In this document: positions 28,175 through 36,863 of the stretch, one piece after another
Layout: each line of letters opens with the position of its first letter
Position numbering within the stretch: the stretch's first letter is position 1
Source: Gemmatimonadaceae bacterium
Lineage (GTDB): Bacteria; Gemmatimonadota; Gemmatimonadetes; Gemmatimonadales; Gemmatimonadaceae
Direction: 5' to 3'
Assembly: GCA_025927495.1 (NCBI GenBank)
Contig: JAICLH010000007.1
Location: 1-37,990, forward strand
DNA: 37,990 nucleotides
The notes under the pieces: model-generated
What the model saw: the letters and a program-made list of their open reading frames with translations, nothing else
Told to the model about the DNA's origin: nothing
Database searches by the model: none
Translations under genes and position numbers: made by a program

Positions 28175-28831
28175 ATGCGCCGCCTCCACTCGATTCGCAC
28201 ACGCCGCGTGCTCCCGCTGCTCGCCGCCGCGGCCGTCGTCTTTGGCTGTTCCAGCGACTCCGTTACCGGCCCGACCACGCGCGACAACGCGGCGCTCATT
28301 CTCCATTTTGACTCGCTGGGGAATTCGACATCCGGCGACCGCCCCGCGGTCTACTTCGAGATCGCACAGGCGTTGGCTCTGGGCGCGCCGGTGGGAACAG
28401 GCACCGTGACGGTGAACGGGGTCACCACGCGAGTGCATGTGGTGGCGCAAGCCGTCGTGGGGATTTCGGGCGGCGCAGCCCTCGATTCGGAGTACATCGT
28501 GGCCGCGTGGCACGGTGACGGCGCGGACACCGCGGTCGTGTTCTTCCAATCGGGCGGCACTGTGTCGGCCCTGTCGGCGTTAGGCGCGACCTCGAGCGAA
28601 GACTTCGGCGGCACGGCCTCGGTCGTGCCCGGCGCGCTCGGCGCCTCGTGCGCGTCGTTCACCGCGCCGGGCGATATCGATGTTCCCACATCGATCCAGT
28701 GCAACCTGCAGCCTTCTGTGGACTCGTTCTCGATCGTGTTGGGCAGCGGGGACGGTCCGACCGTCACACTGCCTCAGCAAAAGGTGTCTGGGATCCGTGT
28801 CGAAATCGAGTCCCCTCCTCCTCCGTGCTAA
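28175..28831 (+). CDS. Lipoprotein, tandem paralog 1
   Basis: Signal peptide ending FGCSSDSVTGPTT; body similar to the next gene (LDSEYIVAAWHGDGADTAVVFFQS...; VSGIRVEIESPPPPC). Confidence 0.8.
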   Translation: MRRLHSIRTRRVLPLLAAAAVVFGCSSDSVTGPTTRDNAALILHFDSLGNSTSGDRPAVYFEIAQALALGAPVGTGTVTVNGVTTRVHVVAQAVVGISGGAALDSEYIVAAWHGDGADTAVVFFQSGGTVSALSALGATSSEDFGGTASVVPGALGASCASFTAPGDIDVPTSIQCNLQPSVDSFSIVLGSGDGPTVTLPQQKVSGIRVEIESPPPPC

Positions 28832-28954
28832 ATGCCGACTCCCGTTGTCGCAGCGCTCCTCGGCCGTCCTAACCGGTCGCGAGCGCCTCGACCCCATGCT
28901 GGGAACGGTTGCGGCGCCTGGCGGATTCGTTGCCGTCCACGGCTGGGAGGCCCA

Positions 28955-29617
28955 ATGAGCTTCGTACGTTCGTGTCGTGCGTGGCGCGCTGTTCCGCTTG
29001 TGTTCGCTACGTTGCTGGCTGTTGCGTGCTCGAGTGACTCGTCGACCGGCCCGACCACTTCTCAGAACGCGCGGCTGATCGCCCATTTCGACACGCTGTT
29101 CAACGAGACAGCCGACCCCAACCGATCCAGCGCGATGCTCGACATCGCGCAAATCCTGGCCGAAGGCGGTCCGATCGCGACCGGGACGGTGATGGTGAAC
29201 GGCGTAGCGGAACGGTTCAACATGACAGCCGAGCTCCTGGTGCTCGACGAGAACGGTTCGCCGGTCGATTCGCAGTACACGGTCGCGGCGTGGCAGGACG
29301 ACGGGTCAGACAGCATCGTGGTGTTCAATGAAAGCGCGGGCTTCGAGGCCGTGCTCGTGGGGACGCCGGTCGGGTCGGGCGAGTTCGTCGGCGCCGGCAC
29401 TCCGCCGTTGACGTTAGGCGCGCCCGGCGCCGCCTGCACGTCGTTCCTGTCCGTGACGCCGGTGGACATTTCAGCGCCCACACCGGTCCGGTGCCAGACG
29501 CAAACGGCGACGGTGGCCTTTGACGCCGTCACGGTAGCGCAGGGCACCTGGGCGCTTCCTTCGCAGTCGGTGGCGGGCATCCGGGTCGAAACGAATATCC
29601 AGCCTCCGCCGCCGTAA
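28955..29617 (+). CDS. Lipoprotein, tandem paralog 2
   Basis: MSFVRSCRAWRAVPLVFATLLAVACSSDSSTGPTTSQNARLIAHFDTL...VDSQYTVAAWQDDGSDSIVVFNES...VAGIRVETNIQPPPP. Confidence 0.8.
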   Translation: MSFVRSCRAWRAVPLVFATLLAVACSSDSSTGPTTSQNARLIAHFDTLFNETADPNRSSAMLDIAQILAEGGPIATGTVMVNGVAERFNMTAELLVLDENGSPVDSQYTVAAWQDDGSDSIVVFNESAGFEAVLVGTPVGSGEFVGAGTPPLTLGAPGAACTSFLSVTPVDISAPTPVRCQTQTATVAFDAVTVAQGTWALPSQSVAGIRVETNIQPPPP

Positions 29618-30068
29618 GGCGAATGGCGTCAGCGTTAGACTGATTCGCCGTCGAGTTCTGACGCCGCCGGAGCGCCGACCCTCGTGCCCGTCCCTCGTCT
29701 CGTGCTGGAGCGGCCCTGACGCCGACACGATGGTCGAAGTCGAAGAGGCTCCGGGTGAGATGGCCATCCTCGTTACCGATCCGAATAGTCTCTTTCTCGA
29801 TCTGCACACGGGGGGACCGTCGTGACGACTTCGAAACCGGGTCGGCGCTGCACGCAGCCACCCGGCGTTTCATTCCCGGTGGATTCGAGTTGCCGGATAG
29901 AAACAATCATGATGCCGATCACGGCCCAACTGAACGACCAGCCGTTCCCATTCGTCGACTTTGCGATCCCCGCGGAGCCGATTACGGCCATTCGCCGCGA
30001 ATTCAACGACCCGACGCCATGAACCGTGCCGCTGCGCGCGTGGGCTTCCGCGTGCCCGGGCGCCGTCG

Positions 30069-31469
30069 TTAGACCGCCTTCAGCGCCTCGACTAACGACG
30101 TGAGCGACTTCTTCGCGTCGCCGAACAGCATGCGCGTGCGGTCGCGGTAGAAGAGTGCGTTGTCGATGCCGGCGAAGCCGGCGCCCATGCTCCGCTTGAG
30201 CACAATGACGTTGCGCGCCTTGTCGACGTCGAGAATGGGCATCCCATAGATCGGGCTCGCGGGATCATCGCGCGCGGCGGGATTCACCACATCGTTCGCG
30301 CCCACCACCAGCACGACGTCCGTGCTGTCGAAGTCGCCGTTGATCTGATCCATCTCGACGAGCTCGTCGTACGGGATGTTCGCTTCGGCCAAGAGCACGT
30401 TCATGTGGCCGGGCATGCGGCCGGCCACGGGATGGATCGCGAACTTGACATCGACGCCGCGCTTCTCGAGCTCCTGCGCCAGCTCGCGCACCGCGTGTTG
30501 TCCCTCGGCTACGGCGAGGCCGTAGCCGGGGACGATCACCACCTTTCGCGCGTACGCGAGGGCAATCGCGGTATCCTCGGCGCTCGTCTGGCGAACGGTT
30601 TTGGCCACTGCGACGGGGGCGCCGACGGCAACGGCCGCCGTCGCGCCGAACCCGCCGAAGAACACGTTGCCTAACGATCGGTTCATCGCCTTGCCCATGA
30701 GCAGCGTCAGCAGGGTGCCCGACGCGCCCACCAGGATGCCGGCGACCACCAGGATCTGGTTGTGCAGGACGAGACCCGTGAACGCGGCCGCGATGCCGGT
30801 GAGCGCGTTCAACGTCGCGATCACCACCGGCATGTCGCCGCCGCCGATGGGCAGCACGAGCAGCGCGCCCAACGCGAGCGCCACGGCAAACACGATCCAC
30901 GGCGTCGTCGCCGTGTCGCCGCCCACCACCATCGTGGCGCCGAGTGTGAGGATGACGACGAGGAGCAGAGCGTTGACGGCGCGTTGCAGCGGGAACTGGA
31001 ACGGCTTGCTCGACAGCAGTTCCTGCAGTTTGGCGAACGCGACGATGCTGCCGGTGAACGAGACCGATCCGATCGCCGTGCCCAGCACGACGCTCACGGC
31101 TTCGCCGCCGCGCACGGTCGCCGCCATCGAGAGACGCAGGTACTCGGAGAGGGAGACGAGCGCCGCCGTGCCGCCGCCCAACCCGTTCAGGAGGCCGACC
31201 ATCTGCGGCATGGCCGTCATCTGGACTTTGCGGGCGGCGACGATGCCGATGCCGCCACCGATGACGATGCCCAACGCCAGCTCCCAATATGACACGATCG
31301 AGCGGTCGAGCAGCGTGATCGCGAGCGCCAGGAACACACCGGCCGCCGCAAGCAGGTTCCCGTTTCGGGCGGTGGCGGGTGAGCTGAGTTTGCGGAGACC
31401 GAAGATGAGGAGGACGGCAGCGACGATGTAGGCGACAGCGATGATGCTCGCCCGCGTGTCGAGGATCAC
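30069..31469 (-). CDS. pntB: NAD(P) transhydrogenase subunit beta
   Basis: VPGYGLAVAEGQHAVRELAQELEKRGVDVKFAIHPVAGRMPGHMNVLLAEANIPYDELVEMDQINGDFDSTDVVLVVGANDVVNPAA; polytopic N-terminus. Confidence 0.97.
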   Translation of the reverse strand: MILDTRASIIAVAYIVAAVLLIFGLRKLSSPATARNGNLLAAAGVFLALAITLLDRSIVSYWELALGIVIGGGIGIVAARKVQMTAMPQMVGLLNGLGGGTAALVSLSEYLRLSMAATVRGGEAVSVVLGTAIGSVSFTGSIVAFAKLQELLSSKPFQFPLQRAVNALLLVVILTLGATMVVGGDTATTPWIVFAVALALGALLVLPIGGGDMPVVIATLNALTGIAAAFTGLVLHNQILVVAGILVGASGTLLTLLMGKAMNRSLGNVFFGGFGATAAVAVGAPVAVAKTVRQTSAEDTAIALAYARKVVIVPGYGLAVAEGQHAVRELAQELEKRGVDVKFAIHPVAGRMPGHMNVLLAEANIPYDELVEMDQINGDFDSTDVVLVVGANDVVNPAARDDPASPIYGMPILDVDKARNVIVLKRSMGAGFAGIDNALFYRDRTRMLFGDAKKSLTSLVEALKAV

Positions 31470-31762
31470 TTCCGTGCCTCCGGCTTTTTCTTGAACATTT
31501 CGAGCATCCGGTCGGTGACGACGAACCCGCCGAAGACGTTGGCCGCGCCGAGCACCACGGCGATGAAGCCCAGGACGTGGAGGACCGGCGTGTCGGCCGC
31601 GCCCAACACGAGCATCGCGCCTAACAGGACGATGCCGTGGATGGCGTTGGTGGCGGACATGAGCGGCGTGTGGAGAATGGACGGTACGCGGGAGATGACT
31701 TCGTAACCGGTGAAGACGGCGAGGATGACGACGTAGATGGAGAGAACGAGCTCGCGCGTCAT
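31466..31762 (-). CDS. pntAb: NAD(P) transhydrogenase subunit alpha 2 (membrane part)
   Basis: VILAVFTGYEVISRVPSILHTPLMSATNAIHGIVLLGAMLVLG; overlaps pntB start. Confidence 0.95.
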   Translation of the reverse strand: MTRELVLSIYVVILAVFTGYEVISRVPSILHTPLMSATNAIHGIVLLGAMLVLGAADTPVLHVLGFIAVVLGAANVFGGFVVTDRMLEMFKKKPEARK

Positions 31763-32952
31763 ACCTTGGCCCCCGCAGTCCGGTTAGGCGCCGCCTGGGC
31801 CGGCGGGGCGGCCGCGCCCGGCGGCGGCGCCAGGCGCATCTCGCCCTGGGCCGCGATCACCACCGCTTTGGTGATTTCGTCGCTGAAGTCCAACGCGATG
31901 GTTCCTTTCGGAGCGAAATGCATGAGGAGCGCCGCGACGTTGCGCGCGTACATGGCGCTTGCATCGTACGCCATCTGGCTCGGCAGGTCTAACGGAGCGA
32001 GAATCGACACGCCGTGCTCGACCACCGTCTTGCCTGGTTGGCTCAGCTCGCAATTGCCGCCTTGCTCGGCCGCGAGGTCGACGATGGCCGAGCCCGGGCG
32101 CATGGCGCGGACGGTATCGGCGGAAATGAGGATCGGCGCGCGGCGCCCCGGAACCAACGCCGTAGTGATGACCGCGTCCGCTTTGGATGCGTGGTCGTGG
32201 ATGAGCTGTTTCTCCCGCGCGATGTGCTCGGCCGCGAGCTCCTTGGCGTAGCCGCCCGAGTCCTGGGCGTCGTGCTCGGCCACGTCGAGCGCGACGAACT
32301 GGGCGCCTAACGATTGGACCTGCTCCTTGACCACCGGCCGCGTGTCGAACGCTTCCACCACCGCGCCTAACCGGCGGGCCGTGGCGATCGCCTGGAGGCC
32401 CGCGACGCCCGCGCCGATCACGAGGACGCGAGCCGGGCGGATGGTGCCCGCCGCCGTCATGAGCATCGGGAAGAAGCGCTGGATGGCGTTGGCCGCGAGG
32501 AGGACTGCTTTGTAGCCCGCGACCGTGCTCTGGGACGAGAGCGCGTCCATCATCTGGGCGCGGGTGATGCGCGGGACAAGCTCCATGGAGGCCGCCGTCA
32601 CGCCGCGTTGGGCGATCGTGCGCAACCCGTCTTGATCACCGCGCGGATCCAGCAGGCCGATGAGGAGCGCGTTAGGCTTGAGGAGCTCGACTTCGTTCTT
32701 GCCGAGGGTCGCGTTGAAGGCGGGGCGGCGGACCTTGAGGACCGCGTCGGCATCGCCGAGCGCCGCGGCCGCGGACGGCGCAATAGTGCCGCCGGCCGAG
32801 CGGTAGTCGCCATCGGAAAATCCCGCCGCGTCGCCCGCGCCCGATTCGACCGCGATCGCGAAGCCCGATTTGATGAGCTTCGAAGCGACCTCAGGCGTGA
32901 CGGCGACACGTTTTTCGCCGGGGACGGTTTCTCGAGGGACTCCGATTTTCAT
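31759..32952 (-). CDS. pntAa: NAD(P) transhydrogenase subunit alpha 1
   Basis: MKIGVPRETVPGEKRVAVTPEVASKLIKSGF, VLVIGAGVAGLQAIATARRLGAVVEAFDTRPVVKEQVQSLGAQF, GSAIVDLAAEQGGNCELS. Confidence 0.96.
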   Translation of the reverse strand: MKIGVPRETVPGEKRVAVTPEVASKLIKSGFAIAVESGAGDAAGFSDGDYRSAGGTIAPSAAAALGDADAVLKVRRPAFNATLGKNEVELLKPNALLIGLLDPRGDQDGLRTIAQRGVTAASMELVPRITRAQMMDALSSQSTVAGYKAVLLAANAIQRFFPMLMTAAGTIRPARVLVIGAGVAGLQAIATARRLGAVVEAFDTRPVVKEQVQSLGAQFVALDVAEHDAQDSGGYAKELAAEHIAREKQLIHDHASKADAVITTALVPGRRAPILISADTVRAMRPGSAIVDLAAEQGGNCELSQPGKTVVEHGVSILAPLDLPSQMAYDASAMYARNVAALLMHFAPKGTIALDFSDEITKAVVIAAQGEMRLAPPPGAAAPPAQAAPNRTAGAKV

Positions 32953-33174
32953 GCGGGCACCGCCGGGAACGAGGGACCTGATGTCCGGCGGTGGTCAGGG
33001 GAACCGTGTCCAACGCGGACGGGGGAAGTTTATCGCGGCGCGCGGGAGCGGGGAAGCGAGGCAATTATCGCTCTGGCGCGAACTTCGGTGGTGCGAGCGG
33101 GCTCGAGTTGATGTTGAATGCGGGTGGTGGGTCCGGTAGATTGTCGCAGTCGATCGCGCCAGTGTGCGATCAGA

Positions 33175-33248
33175 CGGGACGTGGCGCAGCCCGGTAGCGC
33201 ACCTGAATGGGGTTCAGGGGGTCGCGGGTTCAAATCCCGCCGTCCCGA
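33175..33248 (+). tRNA. tRNA-Pro(GGG), CCA not encoded
   Basis: Acceptor CGGGACG/CGTCCCG, D-arm GCGCAGCCCGGTAGCGC, anticodon arm CCTGA-ATGGGGT-TCAGG (anticodon GGG), T-arm GCGGGTTCAAATCCCGC. Confidence 0.95.
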
Positions 33249-33251
33249 CTC

Positions 33252-33279
33252 GCCCCCGGCCTGATCGGCCGGGGGCTTT
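33252..33279 (+). terminator. Intrinsic terminator-like hairpin after tRNA-Pro
   Basis: GCCCCCGGCC-TGATC-GGCCGGGGGC-TTT. Confidence 0.85.
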
Positions 33280-33906
33280 GTCGTGCCGGCGGGATTTTTT
33301 CCGTCGTCGCTTCGCCTGCGGCTCGCGACAGTCCGGTCAAATCCCGCCTGCTGGATCGTGGGGGCGTGGGGGCGTCGTCGCTTTGCCTCAGGGTTTCTGC
33401 TACGCGCCCGCGTGGCGGCCGGCGCCGCGCACGCGAGCCATCCGCCGTTTCCATTGTTTCCGCTGTTTCCGCGTCCTCCAGAGCGAAGAAGCCAACCAGC
33501 CGGCCCAAGAGGTACTCCCCTCCTTCGTCCTTCTCTGCAATCAGAAACCTCAGACGCGCGCCATTAGAATGGCGCCGCGGGGCGGCGCGCCCGCGTGTGT
33601 GAGTTCGTACGGCCGCTGAAAGAGCGCCACACATCCAGAAGCCGTTCTGCAATCATCGTAGGTGGTCATCGACGTGCTTTACGCGAAACGGCCGCCCCGT
33701 GCAGATGCGGTCGCGGTGCGTTCCGGTGGAATCAGGCCGTAACGAACGCAGCGCCGCAGCAACGTATTCATGAAGCGCGCGGTCGCATCTCAAGTCGACT
33801 GAACCGGGACAAACGCCTGGTATCTCCAATGGACTCCGTTAGGAGCGCGGGTGGCACGCATTATCTCGATGATCGCGAGTCGCAGCACTCCAGCCGAGAT
33901 CATATC

Positions 33907-34341
33907 GTGACCGATCAACCATTTTCGCGCAGGCGTACGATCGCGGCCCTCCTCCTGGCGCCCCTCGCGTCGCCGATCGCCGCCTGGCTGGGGTCTCTCC
34001 TCCATGGCCTGACGATACACCCTCGTGCGGGTGATCCGCCGTGGTCGGTCGCCGCGGCACTCGTCATCATGGTTGCGTTCGTCCTGTTTGCCGCGCCGGT
34101 GTCGTATGTCGCAACCGCCGTGATCGTGTGGCCCGCGTCTCTGTTGCTGCGCTCTGCTGGATCAGTGCGTTGGTGGTCACTTACCAGCATCGGCGCTCTG
34201 GCCGGCGCGGCGCTTCTCCCGGCGTACCTACACTGGCTCGCACCGCGCGGCACGTTCGACTTTTTCCCGGGCGTGGGGCTCGTCTCCGGTGCAGCTGCGG
34301 GATGGGCATACTGGTTCATTGCCGTTCGCGATCTGTCCTGA
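33907..34341 (+). CDS. Small predicted membrane protein
   Basis: GTG start, MTDQPFSRRRTIAALLLAPLASPIAAWLGSLLHG...; four hydrophobic segments. Start uncertain. Confidence 0.5.
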   Translation: MTDQPFSRRRTIAALLLAPLASPIAAWLGSLLHGLTIHPRAGDPPWSVAAALVIMVAFVLFAAPVSYVATAVIVWPASLLLRSAGSVRWWSLTSIGALAGAALLPAYLHWLAPRGTFDFFPGVGLVSGAAAGWAYWFIAVRDLS

Positions 34342-34502
34342 ACTTTGGCGTTAGGCGGTCAAGGGCACGACCGTGGGCTCGCGGACGCGATGGCCGAAAT
34401 TGTCGGAATCGCGTCATTGTGCGGGGCCGCGCAGCCGTCATACGTTGGGCGGAAGAGCCGCTCGCTGCGGCTCACAAACCCCTGCAGCAGGCGCGGTCGT
34501 CG

Positions 34503-35669
34503 ATGTTCACCATTCGCCGCAGATCGGTTCCAATAGAGATTGCGTTAGTCCTCTTGGTCGTCGTCGCGACGCCCGCCGCCTCGCAAGGCGCGCCACGCCA
34601 AACACCGGTCGAGATAGTGGTCCCGAAGAACCCGACACCCGTCGTCGCGAACGGCTCGCGCGTGGTCGTGTACGAGCTGCACGTCACCAACTTCGGCGCG
34701 CGGCCGCTCGTGCTTCGCCGGGTCGAAGTCTTCGGCCAACATGGCGCGCGACTTCTCACGCTCCAGGACTCCACGCTTCGGCGGTCGGTCCGCGTGCTCG
34801 GCGACACGGGCATGGGCGCAGCCATGGCAATGACCTCGGATCATCCACCACGGATCCCGGTTGGGGCGCGCGCGATCGTCTTCATGTGGATCGACATGCC
34901 GCTCGAGGCCCACGTGCCTCGCGCGCTTCGCCACCGGCTGATCTTCGCGACGAGCGACACGTCCGCTACGTCCTACGCCGAGTCGAGCATCGACAGCATC
35001 ATGGTTCCGGTGCTGCGCGAGCGCGTCGTCGGGCTGCGCACACCGCTTCCGCCGGGCGTGTGGCTGGCGGGCAACGGGCCGCGAAACGATTCCGACCATC
35101 GACGCTCGATCACTCCGCTGAACGGGAAGGCGCGCATCGCGCAGCGGTTCGCGATCGATTGGGTGCTGATTGGGCCTAACGGAAACACGTGGCACGACAA
35201 TCGAGACAAGAACGAGGACTACTGGGGCTTCCGCCAACCCATTCGGTCGGTGGCGAGCGGCGAAGTCACGGAAGCCGTGGACAGCATCGCCGACAACATT
35301 CCGCATGCTCCGCTCCCCTCGGTCACCGTGGCGAACATTGCGGGGAACCATGTCATCGTCCGCATCGGTCCGGATCGGTACGTCATGTTCGCGCACTTGG
35401 AGCATGGAAGCGTTCGCGTGCGCCCTGGTCAGCATGTCGCTGCCGGCCAAATCGTCGGCGCGCTCGGAAACTCCGGGCAGACGACTGGGCCGCACGTGCA
35501 CTTTCAGGTGATGGATGCGTCGTCGCCGCTGGCCGCCGAGGGGATTCCGTTCGTCTTCGACCACTTCACGTTCCTGGGCTTCGGCCGGGACTACGAACCC
35601 GACAAGCACCCGACGAGCCCGCGCACGCGAGAGATGCCGTTAGGCGATGCCGTCGTCAGGTTTCCATAG
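34503..35669 (+). CDS. Secreted M23-family (LytM-like) metallopeptidase
   Basis: MFTIRRRSVPIEIALVLLVVVATPAASQ signal; NHVIVRIGPDRYVMFAHLEHGSVRVRPGQHVAAGQIVGALGNSGQTTGPHVHFQVMD. Confidence 0.88.
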   Translation: MFTIRRRSVPIEIALVLLVVVATPAASQGAPRQTPVEIVVPKNPTPVVANGSRVVVYELHVTNFGARPLVLRRVEVFGQHGARLLTLQDSTLRRSVRVLGDTGMGAAMAMTSDHPPRIPVGARAIVFMWIDMPLEAHVPRALRHRLIFATSDTSATSYAESSIDSIMVPVLRERVVGLRTPLPPGVWLAGNGPRNDSDHRRSITPLNGKARIAQRFAIDWVLIGPNGNTWHDNRDKNEDYWGFRQPIRSVASGEVTEAVDSIADNIPHAPLPSVTVANIAGNHVIVRIGPDRYVMFAHLEHGSVRVRPGQHVAAGQIVGALGNSGQTTGPHVHFQVMDASSPLAAEGIPFVFDHFTFLGFGRDYEPDKHPTSPRTREMPLGDAVVRFP

Positions 35670-35758
35670 AGGATGCAATGTCGAAACCACTGAACGGCCG
35701 CGGCACGAGGACGTCCAGGCGAATCGGGTAACTCGCGCAGGACGACGACGTCACCACA

Positions 35759-35992
35759 CTAACGGCGATCGATGCGCACGCGCCAGACCTCCGGCCCCTG
35801 TTCCTCGTACGTCCAGGTAAACGTATCGGGCCGTTCGGCCACCAACTGGTACCGGAGCGGAAGCGGATCGTGATCGTTCACGAGCAGCATGGACTGGCCG
35901 CGGTCCAGGCCGTCGAACGTCCGGAAGATCGCGGGATGCTTGTCGCGCGGCGGAATCACGCGCACGTCGAGCACGACAGGATTGATGGACAC
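35759..35992 (-). CDS. DUF2249-like small protein
   Basis: MSINPVVLDVRVIPPRDKHPAIFRTFDGLDRGQSMLLVNDHDPLPLRYQLVAERPDTFTWTYEEQGPEVWRVRIDRR; GTG start at 35992 chosen from homology-like layout. Confidence 0.75.
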   Translation of the reverse strand: MSINPVVLDVRVIPPRDKHPAIFRTFDGLDRGQSMLLVNDHDPLPLRYQLVAERPDTFTWTYEEQGPEVWRVRIDRR

Positions 35993-36020
35993 TTGGTGGA
36001 ATGGGTGAATGGTGATGTGC

Positions 36021-36863
36021 CTAACTCTCAGAGCGCCATATCCGGACGTGCACCGCGCCGTCGCGGCTCTCGTCCGTCTGGTAGGCGAACCCGCGCTCGG
36101 CGAGCAGCGGGAGCAGAAACTGCGGCACGCGGTCGTTGACGTGCACGAGCGTGTGCCCGTCGGGCAGCAGCTCGAGCGCGGCCAGCGTGCGCACGAGCGG
36201 CTCGGGCGGCGTGAGTCCCCGGACGTCCAACCACTGCGTCGATGGATCGCCGTCCGGCGCGGTCGGTCGGCCGGGGCGCGGGGAATCCGCGACGGGGGAC
36301 TCGGGAGCGGGCCCATCCGCGCGCCAGAACCACACGCGCCAGTCGTCCGCGCCGTCGGCGCACGCCTCGTGCGCCAAGCCGCGCTTGCCTAACACCGCGT
36401 ACAGCGGAACGGGTTCGAACAGTGTGCGGAGCTGCAGTACCGCGTGAGCGGGCAGCTCGGCCACGGCGGCCATGATGCGCGAGAACGGCTCGCGCCCAGA
36501 GCGGAGATCATCGCGGACGTCGAGCTCCACGATGCGAGCCGTTGTCGGGTGGCGCGCTGTCGCGCCCGCGGCGCTGCGTGCGGGCGGCTCGTGGCCGCTC
36601 TGCGAGACAGCCGGAACCGGCGTTTCGATCCCGAGCGCGTCATTGAGATCGTGCACGAGCTGATCGGTGGACACGCGGGCGGTGCGCGCTGCCTGCTCCA
36701 CCGTCACCAGACGCGCCATGACCCGCCTCATCGCCCGGTTGCGCAACTTCGCGAAGTGCGGCGCGTGCCGCACGAATACGTCGATCAACGACTCGTCGCG
36801 GGCCAACACATCGCTCACGCGATCTGTCGCGGTGACCGGCGCCGATTCGCGGGCGCCGCTCAT
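36021..36863 (-). CDS. DUF1858 plus tandem DUF2249-like domain protein
   Basis: VSDVLARDESLIDVFVRHAPHFAKLRNRAMRRVMARLVTVEQAARTARV; ELDVRDDLRSGREPFSRIMAAVAELPAHAVLQLRTLFEPVPLYAVLGKRG; LDVRGLTPPEPLVRTLAALELLPDGHTLVHVNDRVPQFLLPLLAERGF. Confidence 0.82.
   Translation of the reverse strand: MSGARESAPVTATDRVSDVLARDESLIDVFVRHAPHFAKLRNRAMRRVMARLVTVEQAARTARVSTDQLVHDLNDALGIETPVPAVSQSGHEPPARSAAGATARHPTTARIVELDVRDDLRSGREPFSRIMAAVAELPAHAVLQLRTLFEPVPLYAVLGKRGLAHEACADGADDWRVWFWRADGPAPESPVADSPRPGRPTAPDGDPSTQWLDVRGLTPPEPLVRTLAALELLPDGHTLVHVNDRVPQFLLPLLAERGFAYQTDESRDGAVHVRIWRSES

Noticed and set aside
29640-30068. Short ORFs between the lipoproteins and pntB
   Set aside because: No RBS/motif support and weak codon bias; possibly decayed DNA, but nothing specific can be claimed.
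33164-33652. ORFs over and downstream of tRNA-Pro
   Set aside because: They overlap the tRNA and terminator, and low-complexity translations (EDAETAETMETADG) suggest non-coding DNA.
34336-34452. Integron attC-like site: GTTAGGC (34350) and GTTGGGC (34444) fit the GTTRRRY core consensus and GCCTAAC fits RYYYAAC
   Set aside because: No correctly oriented RYYYAAC partner with a foldable attC arm structure was found here. The heptamer is dispersed in housekeeping genes, so the match is probably a by-product of its over-representation. No integrase seen.
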